Source: Liopterus haemorrhoidalis (taxonomy: Eukaryota > Arthropoda > Insecta > Coleoptera > Dytiscidae). Taken from it: 64,000 nucleotides of DNA. The notes under the pieces are model-generated. The model had not been told where the DNA came from, ran no database searches, and saw nothing but the letters and a program-made list of their open reading frames with translations. The translations under genes and the position numbers were made by a program. Below are positions 10,161 to 19,729 of the stretch, in pieces. Where the stretch lies: the NCBI GenBank assembly GCA_963971575.1, contig OZ020624.1:29710356-29774355 (forward strand), read 5' to 3'. The stretch's first letter is position 1, and each line of letters starts with the position of its first letter.

Positions 10161-10765
10161 TTTATGTGCTGATGGAATCTTTCCTCCGGTTCTTCACTAA
10201 AATCACCTAGGTTTTCTGGTAAGTGTTCATAATAGAATCGAGAATATTAAAGTTGGAAAGCATATTTTCCACTAATTCTCTGCCTTGTGATTTCCAAGAA
10301 AATTTTGTACTACTTGAATAAATGAACACCAAGAATTAGATTCAATCTCGTTCATTGATGCGGTTGGATTGGATTGTGGATCTTCAGTAGGTTGCCTTAT
10401 CTGAGGACCATCAAATATTCTACCTTTCAGTTTTTCAGAGTTAATCCCAGGAAATTTACGTGTACACAAAGTCCATCTCGATTTAAAGCCTTCAAAAATT
10501 GCTACATAAGCCCAAACTTGATATGCAAGGGTGGAAATATAACTTTCTCTCTTGCAACCAAAGGTACGTTGACAACGTTTTGTTTTTCTTGAAATATAAC
10601 ATTTCTTAATGGAAATCACCCAATTTCTGTTAACCCAGTGCTGATCCTTAGCTCTGCTGTCTCAAAGACATAAAAACAAGGATATTTTGTATATCCACTT
10701 TGCTGTTCAAGTAGGAAGTTTACCGTTTTTAGATAAAAAACTAAAATCAATTAGTCTGTATCTCA
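10160..10765 (-). pseudogene. ERFHQ(D)-family protein, central to C-terminal fragment, frameshifted
   Basis: Minus-strand reading, joined over several frameshifts, gives QQSGYTKYPCF, a block around DQHWVNRNW, PPLHIKFGL, FPGINSEKLKGRIFDGPQIR, FIQVVQNFLGNHKAEN and finally LPENLGDFSEEPEERFHQH. This is the central and C-terminal part of an uncharacterised protein family that I recognise by its usual SDEQGERFHQD signature and that has patchy distribution in insects and other invertebrates. The cysteine-containing GYTKYPCF block and the FDGPQIR and FLGNHKAEN blocks are seen only in this copy. Two other fragments in the window (38102-38903, 52767-53084) sit within inverted repeats; I saw no such termini here. 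Confidence 0.75.
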
Positions 10766-10769
10766 AAAA

Positions 10770-11500
10770 CTAGAGCTGCTACGAAAAAGAATCAGGTATT
10801 TTTGGAATCAGCACATCAAAAATATTCAAAATCAGTTCTTACTTCTCCGGCACCAAGATAAAAAAATTATTTTGTGTAATCATCATTGCGGTAGTCAAAT
10901 TTTAGCTTTTTAAACTTAAAAAGCACATTCTTTTTTTGTTTAGAAATCAGGCTTTTTCTCGTCCTATTACCATTCTACATAAACTTTTTTAGGTACACGA
11001 GAATTGTATTTTTCGTTAACAAAAAACAAACAACAACCAGACATATAATAAAATTAGTTACCTTCGTTGTTAGGTTTGAAAAAAACTCACAATCAATTAA
11101 AGAATCTAGTTAAACAGGCCAATTATTTTTTTTATTTATACTTTCTTTTTCTGTTTCTGTTTTTTTATCTCGAATAATAACAAAAGATATATTAGGCAAC
11201 GTTGAGATAAGCAAATATCTAAAATTTATTTATCTTTTATGGAAATGTGGTTATTATTTTCTAGAGTTTTTAATACTTGTAAGTTTGTTGTAAAATGTCC
11301 ACGAATTCTTTTTGTTTGTTAGAAATATTACTCGGTTTATATTTCTGTGAAAAACTTCAGGATATTTTTCAGGAATATATCTCTTGCATATTGTTATGGT
11401 ATGGAATTGTTCCAAATACCGCACTTTATTGTACCGGATAAAATTAAAATATTTCAACGTTCCATTACCAAGATCAAATCATCATAAGCAAATGCGTCAA
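10770..11500. other. non-coding AT-rich interval
   Basis: No gene is recognised. The 67-codon minus frame at 11254-11457 has no domain signature. Confidence 0.45.
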
Positions 11501-11504
11501 TATA

Positions 11505-12408
11505 CGAGGTCTGTTCAAAAAGTATCGCGAATTTTTAATTTCCGCGGGTTACGTACATTCGATTTTCGATTTTTTTATGGCGTTATGTTGGTACTCATGT
11601 CTCTCACTTATGCCGACAAGTTCGGCCATTTTGAATGTTCAGTTAATTTTTGACAGTTGCTTTGCTTGCACGTGTTTTGGCTCGTCTTCGATTTTTGCCT
11701 ATACCAAAAAATGGATCAAAGAATCTGTATCAAATTTTGTGTGAAAAACAAAATTAAGTGCGCGGACGTATTCCGAATGTTGACTGTGGCATATGGTGAA
11801 GCTACCTTGGACCGAAGCAACGTTTATCGGTGGTACAAAATCTCAGAGGGCCGAGAAGATGTGAACGACGAAGAGCGTGCCGGACGCCCGAGCACGTCAA
11901 CAACAGACGAAAACATTGATGAAGTGAAGAAAATAGTATTGGCCAATCGTCGAATCACCGTTAGAGAAGTTGCTGAGGACCTAAATATATCGATTGGCTC
12001 GTGCCATTCGATTTTTACCAATGATTTGGGCATGAGACGGGTCGCCGCGAACACATCGTTGCTTGTGCGCGAATTGTTGGCCAAAAACAACTCACTAATA
12101 ATGCAGCAGCCATCGTATTCCCCAGATCTGGCCCCCTGTGACTTTTTTTTTTTTCCCGAAACTGAAGAGGCCCATGAAAGGACGACGCTACGCTACGAGT
12201 GAGGAGATAAAGACGGCATCGAAGGAGGAGCTGAACAAGATCACAAAAAATGATTTTTTCAAGTGCTTCGAGGATTGGAAAAAACGTTGGCACAAGTGTA
12301 TAATATCTTGTGGGGATTAGTTTGAAGGGGACAAAATAGATATTCATGAAAAAATAAATAATTTTTGAAAAAAACACAAATTTCGCGATACTTTTTGAAC
12401 AGACCTCG
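11505..12408 (+). mobile_element. mariner element, deletion derivative with intact TIRs
   Basis: The 904-bp element has inverted ends beginning CGAGGTCTGTTCAAAAAGTA on both sides (11505 inward and 12408 inward on the other strand), followed by TCGCGAA. It is flanked by TA at 11503-11504 and 12409-12410. A complete mariner is about 1.3 kb, so roughly 0.4 kb is missing. With intact termini it could have been mobilised in trans by a full-length relative. It carries one broken transposase gene. Confidence 0.93.
11711..12320 (+). pseudogene. mariner transposase with deleted catalytic core
   Basis: From ATG 11711 (MDQRICIKFCVKN) the frame covers the N-terminal HTH domain: FRMLTVAYGEATLDRSNVYR, WYKISEGREDVNDEERAG, RPSTSTTDENIDEV and NRRITVREVAEDLNIS. 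After LGMRRVAA it jumps straight to NTSLLVRELLAKN, removing the first two catalytic aspartates; the third remains in SPDLAPCDFF. At a run of T near 12141-12152 the frame shifts, and the C-terminus continues in another frame as FPKLKRPMKGRRYAT and CFEDWKKRWHKCIISCGD. The join falls inside a segment that in intact relatives follows the HDNA motif, so one internal deletion explains the loss. Confidence 0.92.
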
Positions 12409-12411
12409 TAC

Positions 12412-13140
12412 AAAGGTTTCGTTGATGGCCACAGAGCTTTTTACCAACTAAAGCCTTGCGATTTTAGAGTCTGTTTTTTTGCAGTTAAACTTTAAATTAA
12501 CTCAATATTAACGCAATACTAGCGAACGAAATTCAATATCACCGTTTCGAATTGGGTCGTAAAATTTGAGTAAATAAACAATTATATTACTCCTGAATTA
12601 AAGATTAAAAATCTGAATGAAAAATTTCTTTTCGTTGATTGAATAAAGTTTGCATTTCTAAAAACAAACATCAGCTCTAACAAGAAACTCCTTTTAGTAA
12701 GAGTAAATATTTTTTAAAATCTTGAAAAATAATTTAAGATTCTCTTAAGCTTCAGGAAAAATCATTAATCCGTTTTTGTCTAACTTTTTAAAAATTTTCT
12801 CTTGAAAAGTTCTAGAAAGCTTTTTTTGTATTTTTGTTTTTTTTTTCACTCCTTCATTCATCAAATTAATTAGTAAGAGTGGTGTTTAATTTTTTCTACT
12901 CTTCACCTTCTTGAGAATAGCGACAGATTTAAGTGATAAATAACCTTAGAAAACAAGTTTAAAAATAAAAATAAAGAAATCTCTACTTTAGTGGTACTGT
13001 CAGTGAAGACTTCTAACCTCACAAAAGAACTCCACCTGTCTGTATTAAGTGTCAGGTTATTCCAAGTATCTTATATAAGGTGATAAATTAGCTAGAAAAT
13101 TAAGAGCGTGTTATTCTGAAGAAAATGAGTGTTAATAGTT
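12412..13140. other. non-coding AT-rich interval
   Basis: No gene, TIR or repeat recognised. Confidence 0.45.
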
Positions 13141-13144
13141 TAAT

Positions 13145-13290
13145 CTAGAGTTTCCCAAACTTTTTGAGCTGCGGAGACTTTTCACGAGATTCGTCGCGGA
13201 GCACTACCTTTGCTATATATATAGCAACACTAGTAGATCGCGGAGCACTAGTAGACACTCGCGGAGCACTTGGAGTTGATTTATTGATTT
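13145..13290 (+). mobile_element. hAT-type non-autonomous element, 5' end
   Basis: The block opens with TAGAGTTTCCCAAACTTTTT and carries repeated GATCGCGGAGCACTA-like words around CTATATATATAGCAACAC. The terminal word and the AGCAACACTAGTAGATCG word match the hAT block at 4065-4144. The 3' end is missing; LINE sequence starts near 13328, so the LINE may have truncated it. Confidence 0.6.
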
Positions 13291-13327
13291 GTGTCAAACC
13301 CTTTTTTACGTTTAGTAAATGTAATAA

Positions 13328-14296
13328 AGTACCATTTACTTTCACTGATAATTATATGAATGACGTAGATTCTACATATAGGAAAGTCAATTTTGGTGTT
13401 TGTCAGGCGGAATTTTGGGTCTGTTTTTCTTTATCGTTTATATCAATGACCTCCCTAATTTGCTGCCTGAAAGTGTCAAAGTTATACTTTACGCCGATGA
13501 CACTACTGTCCTGACTAATCATACGTCTGTTAATGATGTGGTCAGTAATACAGAACAAGAAATGGTGATAGTTAAAGATTGGTTCACTTCAAACCGTCTT
13601 ACTCTTAATAATAATAAAACCCAAGAAATTATTTTTTCACTGAACCGCAATATTGATATTAATATTCAGTTCGGGGGGCCAATCAAATTTCTTGGGATTT
13701 ATATCGATAGTACACTTAGCTGGCACGATCACATTAACTATTTGGCTAACGTTCTTAAAAGGGTTATCTATGCGTTCATCAGGCTGAAAACGTCTGTGTC
13801 ATTCGATATGCTGCGTATGTTTTATTTTGCTGCTTTTCAGTCGCGCTTAACTTACGGCATAATTCATTGGGGTTTAAGTTCATCTGTTAACAGAATTTTC
13901 TTGCTCCAAAAACGTGCTGTAAGAATTCTGAATAATGTTCCTAACAGGCACCACTGCCGAGAGCTCTTTAAGAAATGCAGCATTTTATCTTTCTATAGTT
14001 TATTTGATTATGTTTGTCTGGTATACGTTAAAGAAAACCTGAACAAATTTGTAACCGTATCTTCTAGACATGTTTACAATGTTCGTTCTGCTGGCAACAT
14101 CAGACTACCAAGACTTAGATTGTCTAAATCTAGGAATGGTATTTTTTTGGCAGCCACTTTCTTTAACTACCTACCAGTCTCTCTAAAAACTTTGTCAATT
14201 AGATTATTTAAGCTCAAGATTAAAAAAATTCTTATTGAGAATTGTTTCTACAATTCCGACGAATTTTTCAAAATTAATTTCAATAATTACACCTAA
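13328..14296 (+). pseudogene. LINE reverse transcriptase, palm to C-terminus, long open frame
   Basis: The segment begins NYMNDVDSTYRKVNFGVC and, after one frameshift near 13400, runs as a 298-codon open frame: GGILGLFFFIVYINDLPNL (a degraded GVPQGSILGPLLF), the intact catalytic box LYADDTTVL, NRLTLNNNKTQEIIF, IKFLGIYIDSTLSWHDHI, FQSRLTYGIIHWGLSSS, FLLQKRAVRILNN and FNYLPVSLKTLSI to a stop at 14294-14296. That is the RT palm, thumb and C-terminal region of a CR1/jockey-superfamily LINE. It is the longest intact frame in the window. The missing N-terminal RT motifs and endonuclease make it non-functional, but the lack of stops suggests a young insertion. Confidence 0.9.
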
Positions 14297-14500
14297 CATG
14301 TAAGCTGTTTTTTCTACCTTTGTTAATTTTATATATACATTTTTTCTCTCTTATCTATCATAATTATTTTCATTTTTCAATGTTTCAAATGTTTTTCTAC
14401 TTTTGTTTAATTAAATTATCATATATGTACTGACAAATGTAAACGTTGTAAGATGTCTAGCATGAAATAAATATTATTATTATAATTATTATTATATTAT
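13328..14500 (+). mobile_element. 5'-truncated LINE with (ATT)n 3' tail
   Basis: This covers the RT pseudogene, an AT-rich 3' UTR (14297-14469) and a terminal ATT-rich microsatellite (14470-14500), the kind of simple-repeat tail that marks the 3' end of many CR1/jockey-group LINEs. The 5' end is lost within the RT fingers, typical of incomplete reverse transcription. Its 3' tail abuts an oppositely oriented LINE fragment (14502-14845). Confidence 0.85.
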
Positions 14501-14501
14501 C

Positions 14502-14845
14502 TCATACAAGCCAATTGTACAGAATTTTAAGATCATTGTTAATCTTTTTAATAAGATTTTGTTTATAAAAATCAAAACTTATTATCGTGGTGTTGGAGAA
14601 TGCAAAGTCTGAGCTAAGAGCATCCCCTGTAATATCATTTGCATATAAAATATATAGAAGTGGGCCTAATACACTTCCTTGTGGTACACCCTGATCTACT
14701 GGCAAATAACTTGATTTTATATTATCTCTCTGAAAATATGGCGTCGTATTATCTAAGAGAGCCAATCATAATCCATGCCACGAAGTCCAAACCTTTTAAA
14801 TTTTGTTAGAAATATCTCATGATAGATGCTATCAATGATGAAAAT
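14502..14845 (-). pseudogene. LINE reverse transcriptase fragment (minus strand)
   Basis: On the minus strand: IDSIYHEIFLTKFKRFGLRG then MDYDWL, a frame change near 14765, and NTTPYFQRDN, DQGVPQGSVLGPLLYILYAN, DITGDAL and LKILYNWLV. The QGVPQGSVLGPLLY turn and the FDSIxHxILLxKL block upstream identify the RT palm. The YADD box is not intact (FSNTTI occupies that place). About 110 codons remain and the fragment stops where the (ATT)n tail of the plus-strand LINE begins, so the two lie tail to tail. Confidence 0.8.
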
Positions 14846-14849
14846 CATG

Positions 14850-15738
14850 TAATGAAACTTGTAATCACTTTCAATTGTAATGAAATTTTCTCAACCTCGT
14901 CAATATGTGAATTGGTCACTTTTCATAGTAAATCCATGAAATATTTCTTTATAAATATACCTTCGCCATAAATTCACAAATAAAAATGTTTACAATCAAT
15001 TTAGAAAAATAATTTATGGTCCTATTATACCTTAAAGCCTATAAAATGTGAATTGATGACGATTGATGGTAATATAAGCCATAAAAAAATGTAAAAAATG
15101 GTTATTAATATTAAACAAATTGATTTTGTTGGTAGCTTGATATCATTGTATAACTGGGCAATATGAATTAATAATAAGCTTAAATTAACATTTTTAACAT
15201 ACATACAATAAATTTTTACTCTTAAATTTGTGGAGCATGGCCATCCATATTCATTGAAATTTTATATTCGTTGAAAATTAACCAAGTAAAAAGTTTCTCA
15301 CCTAAAGCTATTTTTAACAACGATATGTTAAAATTAATATACAAATGCTTGTTTGCTTTCAAAAGCCACACTTTATATTTGCCTTATACAAAACTATCAA
15401 ACAATTTGTTGGTTTTAGAAATAAAACTGTTGAATAACTCGAATAGTATTTGATTTATGAAATACGGAAGCATTTATTTCAGTTGGAGCAATTAATTTGT
15501 TTCTTAAATTAAAAGGAGATACATAAGATAAATTTAAGTCACTTTGTAACGTAGTTACCTACCTTAACACACGTGGCATACCTGCAACCCACAAGCTTTC
15601 GAAGATCTTCCGCAAAAATTTCTTTTATTGCGTCTATAGCCATCGATGTACCAAATCTTTAATTTCTTCATGATTCTCATCATTGACAGGGTCAATCTTG
15701 AGTTATTTCTAAGAAAACTCGAAATTTTTGGACTTCGT
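14850..15738. other. non-coding AT-rich interval
   Basis: No gene or repeat end recognised; the frames at 15271-15453 and 15564-15758 have no signatures. Confidence 0.45.
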
Positions 15739-15740
15739 GG

Positions 15741-15780
15741 CAATATGATCAGACTCAATCATAAGAGTCTGATCATATTG
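15741..15780. repeat. perfect 16-bp inverted repeat at the LTR insertion point
   Basis: CAATATGATCAGACTC (15741-15756) and its exact reverse complement (15765-15780) enclose an 8-nt loop. The right arm overlaps the ATAT target duplication and the first two bases of the solo LTR at 15779, so the insertion completed or hit a palindrome. Confidence 0.85.
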
Positions 15781-16324
15781 TCACGTGGGTGGTTTGATTG
15801 AGACACAACTCCTGGTTTCAACATAACAAATTTATTAAATATGTATATCACATTTACAATATATGTTTGAATTGGTCCATGGAGTTGAGGAAGTCTTCGG
15901 TCCACCCCGTGTTGGCCAGGATCGGCTTGGACCTATCTCCAAGGCGGGGGCTACCCATCCGGCAGTCGAGGAGCCTGGAGAAGTCTTCTTCCACTCACAT
16001 GGTCACAACTTGCTTGGCTTCACCCTCGTTACAAGAATCTGGCGTCAGTGTCTTGGTCGTCACCTTGTGGACTAATACGTGCAGCGGAAGTGGCTATGTT
16101 CCACTGCTTCCATATTTTGTGACTTCCAGCCTTTTTGTAACGAAAATGAACCCAGTTCTAATATTCATTCGTCATGACAAATATTTCCTCATTATGAAAA
16201 TGCGATGTCTGCATTTCGTAATCAAGCCACATACGTCAGACGCTGACGAATAGTTTTTAATCAGACAGCTTACCGTCACAATGTCTAGATGTCGTAATCC
16301 TGCACTAGGATTACCTATGTGACA
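15779..16324 (+). mobile_element. solo LTR (gypsy-like), copy 1
   Basis: The 546-bp sequence begins TGTCACGTGG and ends CCTATGTGACA, so it has TG...CA ends with 6-bp inverted termini, and is flanked by the 4-bp duplication ATAT at 15775-15778 and 16325-16328. A 547-bp near-identical copy in the same orientation lies at 35982-36528, also flanked by ATAT. Four-base duplications at alternating pyrimidine-purine sites are typical of gypsy-group LTR elements. No gag, pol or env lies beside it, so this is a solo LTR left by recombination. The open frames inside both copies (151 and 149 codons) are LTR sequence, not genes. Strand is nominal. Confidence 0.85.
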
Positions 16325-16329
16325 ATATT

Positions 16330-17538
16330 ATCACCTTTAATATCAAACTCGTACTAACAGACAAGAAAATTTGCAGGTTTTGTTTAGTTTTATTTAAAAA
16401 AATCATGTTCAAAGCTTGTTTAACTCAGTACGATTTATGTTAATAATTATTTTATAAATAAATGATCGCCATTTTGAAATGGTTAAAATTAAAGTATGAT
16501 ATTTTGATATCCTTGTAAAGCTAATTTAATGTACTTACAAGAAAAAAAATAAAATATCGATTCCCTATGCTAGATAAAACCAGAAGTGATGCAGAATTCC
16601 TATTATAATCTTTAAGTAGGCCCTTTTGTCTAGTTTAACTTTTATTCTAACGAATTTTTTGTATCTCTTAAAATAAAAGAGTTATTCGAGGTGCGGAGTT
16701 TCAAACAAACAACCGTATATTACTAGACTAAACAGTAATTTAGAAATAATAGTAAGAATTGCAAGAACATTTCAAAATCTAAATATATTGATGAAAAAAA
16801 TGTATAATAAACTACTTGCTCACATTTAACCTTCAGCATTTATTTCTTAATCTTAACCGTTTGAGAAGTTATGGAAAGGTGTCCTTAAGACATACCTGTA
16901 TTATTCATCTAGCCATCTAAGAGTTAAATCTGTTTTACGTGTAGTGAATACAATGTTTGTCTCTTCAAATATCTTATCTTTGCTTCATAAATCATGAGTG
17001 TACTTTGCTGAAATATGCACTTGTTCAGTCTTTTGGGTTTTGTACATACTTAATGTTTTCTATATGATAAATTTGAATTATCAAGAGTTTTCTGTCCTGT
17101 TTGTATAGTACAGACATAACTTTTAACTAGGTTACGGACAGAAAAAACTGCTGATGTGCAAACAATGTATAACGCTGTGTTTGTCTAGTTAAAGTATGCA
17201 CTACATATATCTTGGACTTTTATTTGAGTATAGGATTTAAAAATTAGCACATTAGAGAGATTTTCTACCTTTTAGTTTATGGGATATACTCATTAAACTT
17301 TTAAATGTTTTACTACATAAAAACGCAGTTTTCATGTCACACTATGGTAATAAATTTCAAACCAATCTGTTATCAACGGTAAAAGATCTTCATGAAAACA
17401 GCTTCATCTTTGCGGGGTCTTAGAATAAAAAATGGGAAGAAAAGGAACCAACCCATGTTGTAATCTTGCTTTGTTTATTACATCGATCACTAGGCTTCGA
17501 ACTTCCTTGAATTTGGTTCTGCATTAATATAATTACAA
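16330..17538. other. non-coding AT-rich interval
   Basis: I see no gene, TIR or RNA signature. Confidence 0.45.
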
Positions 17539-17540
17539 CA

Positions 17541-17735
17541 GGTCACGGTCGGTGTACGGTCTTCCTAAATAGGACAGAGAATAATCTCCACAGTGCGATT
17601 GTGGGACCGACAGGCAAACAATTCAACACATCGTGAAGGAATCCCCTTTGAGAGCCTACTTCGGTAAACTGCCGACTTCCTGAATCCAACTCAAAGTGAA
17701 GTTGAATATATATAACTTAAATATTTGTTTATAAC
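17541..17735 (+). pseudogene. LINE ORF2 C-terminal zinc-knuckle fragment
   Basis: The plus strand reads QCDCGTDRQTIQHIVKESPL, RAYFGK and then ADFLNPTQSEVEYIYNL. This is the cysteine-histidine tail (CxCGxxxQTxxHIVxECP) that follows the RT in many arthropod LINEs; the last cysteine is serine here (KESP). Only about 55 codons remain. It sits just upstream of the ~170-bp satellite. Confidence 0.75.
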
Positions 17736-17879
17736 GAATTCAATGATTGTTTCTTTTTACATAAACTGATATTTATGATATGTATACATATGCTATACGC
17801 TAAATAAATATGTTAACATGACTCCCAGTGTCCAAGAAGAAGAAGAGGGAAGTTGTCACCTCAATAAAAACCCTAGTGA

Positions 17880-18105
17880 CTTGATTGACTGGTTCTGTGA
17901 CACAACATTTCCTTATTATATAACCAACATAACATTATTTTTTTAAATTTCCGCAACCCGCAACACACAAGTGTATTTTATCAGGTATCTGATAAAATCA
18001 GTTACTAGATCAGGTGACTAGATGTACCTGATAAAAACAGGTCACTTGATTACACACTTGTGTTAATTACGGTTGTGTTATCAGGTACCTGATCTCTGTC
18101 ACTTT
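17880..18105. mobile_element. palindrome-rich insertion in the satellite
   Basis: This interval replaces nothing in the satellite unit but adds about 215-225 bp. It contains AACACACAAGTGTA and the near inverse TACACACTTGTGTT, several TATCAGGTACCTGAT-like palindromes, and CTAGATCAGGTGACTAG. A related run, CGCAACACACCTGATTTTAT when read on the minus strand, occurs near 32514-32558. It is probably a small non-autonomous foldback element; no coding capacity. Confidence 0.55.
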
Positions 18106-18745
18106 CTTTTAGAAGTATGACCTTCCAAACAAATCTCATATATATCAGTGTTGTAAACGTCTAATATTGAATTACTTTGTCTATCTTTCTGAGTTTTTTT
18201 TTTAATTTTTCCCTCGGTGTTCAAAAAGAGGAAGGACTGGTGGAAATTGCCACCCTATTAAAAATCCCAGAGCCTTTCTGATAGAAGTGAAGACGTCCCA
18301 AACATATTTCATATAATCCAATGGTTTCTACGTCTAATATTTTATTGTTTTACCTTTCCTTGTGTTCTTTCCAATTTTTATATCCCTCGGCGCCCAAGAC
18401 GAGGTAGAACTGGAGGTAGTTGTCATTATAATGAAATTCTCAATCACTTTCTGTTAGAAGTGATGACCTACCAAACATATCTTATATAGTCCAGTGTTTT
18501 CTACGTCTATTATTTAGTTTTGCTTAGTGTTTTTTCCATTTTTTGTTTCTCTCAGTGTCCAAGAAGAGGAAAAGCTGGACGAAGTTGGCACCCTGCTGAA
18601 AATCCCAGTGACTTTCTGATAGAAATGATGTCTTTCAAACATATCTGATATAATCCAATGTTTTCTACGTCTAAGCTTTTATTATTTTGTCTATGTTTGA
18701 CTTTGTTTTTCCATTTTCCCCCCTCATTATCCAAAAAGAGGCAAA

Positions 18746-19555
18746 CAATGGGACTTCCAAAACCGTTTGGAAGATTTGAGCTATGCAGACGATATATGCT
18801 TTCTGTCACATAATTATGGAGATATGCAAGCCAAACTTGAAAGTACTTTGGCAAATTTAGTTGGCTTATGCATAAATAAAGCGAAAACCAAAGTAATGCG
18901 GATTGGTACCAATAAAATCAACAGATTTCCCATTAACGGCGAAGACTTAGAAGATATTGAATAATTCTGCTACCTCGGTAGTGCAATAACGAGAGATGGA
19001 GGAACTACAAGGGACGTGAACAACAGAATACTTAAAGCTTGAAAAGCATTTGGCTTGCTGAAAGAAGTCTGGAAATCCAATAAGATCTCTCGTAACACTA
19101 AGGTACGCTTTTAAAACCAATGTAAAATCAGTTCTGATGTATGGCTGCAAGACTTGGAAAGTCACTGAAGAAATAACCCATTAACTCCAAGTTTTTATTA
19201 ACAGATTTGTGCATAGAATTTTTCGCATTACTTGGTAAGATCATATTTTCAATAATCATCTTTGGGAATCGACAGCACAAAAACATATCCACTTGGAAAT
19301 TCAGGCAAGAAAGTGGAACTGATTTGGGCGTACCCTCCGGAAGGCAGTAAACGACATCTCCAGAATAGCATTAGAGTGGAACCCTCAGGGAAGCCATTGT
19401 AGGGGTCGCCATGTATCCACATGTAGGAGAACGATACACAAAAAGCTTGATGTCCATGGAAATACCTGGCGCCAGGTGAAGAGGCTTGTTCTTCACAGAC
19501 CCCGATGACGCGGGTTTGTAAAGGCCTAATGCTCTTTACACACATTATATATATT
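18746..19555 (+). pseudogene. RTE-type LINE reverse transcriptase fragment
   Basis: The plus strand gives FQNRLEDLSYADDICFLSHN, GDMQAKLESTLANLVG, LCINKAKTKVMRIG, then after a stop FCYLGSAITRDGGTTRDVNN and RILKA, and further downstream remnants of the C-terminal block. The SYADDICFLSH active site, the xINKAKTKVMR block and the YLGSxIxxDGG block are hallmarks of RTE-clade elements. Many stops and frameshifts follow 18961. It is inserted in the satellite, which resumes at about 19556. Confidence 0.85.
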
Positions 19556-19729
19556 CAAAAAAAAGTTGGGCGAAGTCACCTTTTTGAAAATTCCACATTT
19601 TGATAGAAGTGACGACCTCTCAAACAAATCTTATATAATCTAAAGTTTTCTACGTCTAAGATTTTATTATTTCGTCTATCTTTCTTTTGTGTGTTCTTTC
19701 CTTTTTTTGTTTGGTTTTATTGAGCAATT

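Larger units (their letters stand above)
17815..19725. repeat. ~170-bp satellite array, interrupted twice
   Basis: A unit containing TTTTCTACGTCTAA, TGTCCAAGAAGAGGAA and ATCCCAGTGACTTTCTGATAG recurs. The ACGTCTA anchor falls at 18157, 18330, 18503, 18667 and 19652, giving spacings of 173, 173 and 164 bp, then 985 bp. The last gap equals one unit plus about 815 bp of RTE sequence. The GTGTCCAAGAAG anchor near 17828 is 388 bp from the next, one unit plus about 215 bp of foreign sequence. So at least five units existed before two later insertions. Copies are diverged by substitutions and short indels. Confidence 0.88.

Noticed and set aside
10018..10200. Small 60-codon gene with an apparent signal peptide
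   Set aside because: It is antisense to the ERFHQ-family relic and overlaps a dispersed repeat whose other copy is not open.
15798..16253. Open frame of 151 codons, with a 149-codon homologue at 36001-36450
   Set aside because: Both lie wholly inside the solo LTR copies, the overlapping second frame is equally open, and no known domain is visible; conservation between copies is that of the LTR DNA.
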